A stretch of DNA of 64,000 nt from Sutcliffiella rhizosphaerae (GTDB taxonomy: Bacteria; Bacillota; Bacilli; Bacillales; Bacillaceae_I): positions 1-64,000 of the forward strand of contig NZ_CAKJTJ010000001.1 of the NCBI RefSeq assembly GCF_917563925.1. Direction: 5' to 3'. Shown here one piece after another: positions 62,762-64,000 of this stretch. The notes beneath the pieces are model-generated. The model was not told the DNA's origin, searched no databases, and worked only from the letters and a program-made list of their open reading frames with translations. The translations under genes and the position numbers were made by a program. Within the stretch, counting starts at the first letter, position 1, and every line of letters begins with the position of its first letter.

Positions 62762-64000
62762 TTATCGATCTGGATCTTCAGGGTGTAAAATGACAGGTCT
62801 TCGGTTTTTTAAAGGGATAGGCGACCGGATTAACACGTCTCTAAATCCGCGAAAATTAAACGGTATGAACGGCCATAAGTAAGGGACATTGTATGACTTC
62901 ATCCTTAGTAAAAATAGGACCAAGAAAACAAGGCCGATCATAAAGCCGATTACTCCGAAGATATAAGTTGCTGCAAGCAAGACCAAACGGAACAGTCGAT
63001 TAGCTAAACTAAGCTCATAGCTAGGTGTAGCAAATGTTCCAATTGCCGCAATAGCTAAGTACAATATAATTTCTGGAACAAACAAGCCCACTTTAACAGC
63101 TACATCCCCTATAAGTATTGCTGCTACTAGTCCGAGGGCTGTCCCTAAGGAGGTTGGCGTATGAATAGCTGCCATCCTTAGCATATCCATCCCTATTTCA
63201 ATAATAAGAATTTGTAGAATTAAAGGAACTACCCCAATCTCACTTGGTCCAATATAAGAAAGCTGTTCAGGTAGTAGATTGGTATTAGTAGCAAGTAAAT
63301 ACCATAAAGGAAGAATAAAAATGGAAGCCCAAACTGCTATAAATCTAACTAATCTTAAATAAGCACCTACAATAGGTTTATTTCGATATTCTTCGGCATG
63401 TTGCAAATGATGCCAAAAGGTAGCTGGTGTGATTATGACACTTGGAGAATTATCGACAATAACTAAAACATGCCCTTCATATAAATGAGCAGCTGCTGTG
63501 TCAGGTCTTTCAGTATATCTTACCGTCGGATAAGGGTTCCAATGTCTACCTCCGACAAATTCCTCCAATGTTTTTTCAGCCATCGGTAGACCATCTGTAT
63601 CTATCTTCTCCAACGATCTTTTTATTTCTTCTACTAGCTTCGAATCTGCCAACTCATCCAAATAACACAAGCTAATGTCTGTTTTTGACCTTCTTCCTAC
63701 TTGTAAATATTCCATTCTAAGCGAGCTATCCCTTACTCTGCGGCGAATTAATGCGCAATTAAAAATCAATGTTTCGACAAACCCATCCCGTGATCCCCTA
63801 ACCACTCTCTCCATGTCTGGCTCCTCAGGACCTCTAACTGGATAGGTTCTTGAATCAATAATAACTGCCTCCTGAAGACCCTCCACTACCATTACAGTTG
63901 GTCCTGCCAATACTTGATCCACTACTTTTTCCAAATCATCTGTTTTATCAATTTCAACGTAAGGTATGTAAGTCTTTAACAACTTATCAAGGGGATGTTC
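62762..64000 (-). CDS. spoVAF: SpoVAF/GerA-type spore membrane protein (partial, N-terminus outside window)
   Basis: At least 413 residues; the frame is open to the right edge (reads EHPLDKLLKTYIPYVE at the edge), so about 80-90 N-terminal residues lie outside. A soluble GerA-A-type domain has GPTVMVVEG, SRTYPVRGPEEPDMERVVRGSRDGFVE and RVRDSSLR; then membrane segments at about 215-240, 255-275, 285-305, 312-330 and 340-368 and a basic tail. It resembles SpoVAF, a GerAA homologue of the inner spore membrane that helps dipicolinate release at germination. A paralogous GerA subunit cannot be ruled out. Confidence 0.85.
   Translation of the reverse strand, partial: EHPLDKLLKTYIPYVEIDKTDDLEKVVDQVLAGPTVMVVEGLQEAVIIDSRTYPVRGPEEPDMERVVRGSRDGFVETLIFNCALIRRRVRDSSLRMEYLQVGRRSKTDISLCYLDELADSKLVEEIKRSLEKIDTDGLPMAEKTLEEFVGGRHWNPYPTVRYTERPDTAAAHLYEGHVLVIVDNSPSVIITPATFWHHLQHAEEYRNKPIVGAYLRLVRFIAVWASIFILPLWYLLATNTNLLPEQLSYIGPSEIGVVPLILQILIIEIGMDMLRMAAIHTPTSLGTALGLVAAILIGDVAVKVGLFVPEIILYLAIAAIGTFATPSYELSLANRLFRLVLLAATYIFGVIGFMIGLVFLVLFLLRMKSYNVPYLWPFIPFNFRGFRDVLIRSPIPLKNRRPVILHPEDPDR

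Noticed and set aside
1-64000. CRISPR array, tRNA or rRNA genes, prophage or insertion sequence transposase genes
   Set aside because: No regularly spaced repeats, tRNA cloverleaf, rRNA sequence, or transposase/integrase-like protein was seen in the window.

Overview
The window looks like chromosomal DNA from a low-GC, endospore-forming, competence-capable member of the Bacillaceae (Bacillus in the broad sense). The evidence is gene content and order that follow the Bacillus subtilis efp-yqh-comG-yqg block: efp, yqhT, aroQ, yqhR, yqhQ, yqhP, yqhO, mntR, lipM, yqhL, gcvPB-gcvPA-gcvT, yqhH, yqhG, comGA-GG, yqgY, yqgX, yqgW, yqgV, yqgU, yqgT, yqgS, glcK, yqgQ and a SpoVAF-type gene. I cannot name the species. 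Most genes lie on the minus strand and are read from right to left.

Layout. (1) 0.1-7 kb: translation factor EF-P, a peptidase and dehydroquinase operon, conserved membrane proteins, a patatin-like lipase and the manganese regulator MntR. (2) 7-12.2 kb: a coenzyme-B12-dependent ribonucleotide reductase with a pair of NrdR-like boxes, octanoyltransferase LipM, a membrane rhodanese and a DinB-family protein. (3) 12.3-19.3 kb: glycine cleavage operon under a tandem glycine riboswitch, then divergent yqhH-yqhG. (4) 19.4-30.7 kb: an accessory stretch at the place where B. subtilis carries sinI-sinR-tasA-sipW-tapA. Here it holds a small membrane protein with twin operators, a zinc-ribbon protein, an AraC regulator, two acetyltransferase genes (one a double-domain fusion ending in an AAC(6')-like half), a Nudix protein, a methyltransferase, an oxalate-decarboxylase-like bicupin, aminopeptidase AmpS, and ptsH-ptsI behind a GlcT-type antiterminator leader. 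yqzE and aroK follow. (5) 30.8-34.8 kb: complete comG competence pseudopilus operon. (6) 35-45.5 kb: complete dppA-E/ykfA-D operon for uptake and recycling of cell-wall peptides, extended by a cytoplasmic beta-lactamase-fold serine hydrolase, with a CodY-like box at its promoter. (7) 45.5-52.6 kb: a second accessory stretch with a dispersed repeat, a PfpI-type deglycase and a 49-residue membrane peptide (both behind SigmaB-like promoters), an orphan lysine/ornithine N-monooxygenase, an orphan sporulation-type kinase, a TolB-like propeller protein and a MurG paralogue outside the division cluster. (8) 52.8-64 kb: conserved yqg genes, LTA synthase, glucokinase and a SpoVAF-type gene cut by the right edge.

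The most noteworthy signals are a 217-bp non-coding element present twice in opposite orientation at about 98% identity; the GlcT RNA switch in front of ptsHI without ptsG; the serine hydrolase appended to the murein-peptide operon; the acetyltransferase fusion; the twin-operator control region of an unknown membrane protein; and two SigmaB-type promoters in one accessory segment.
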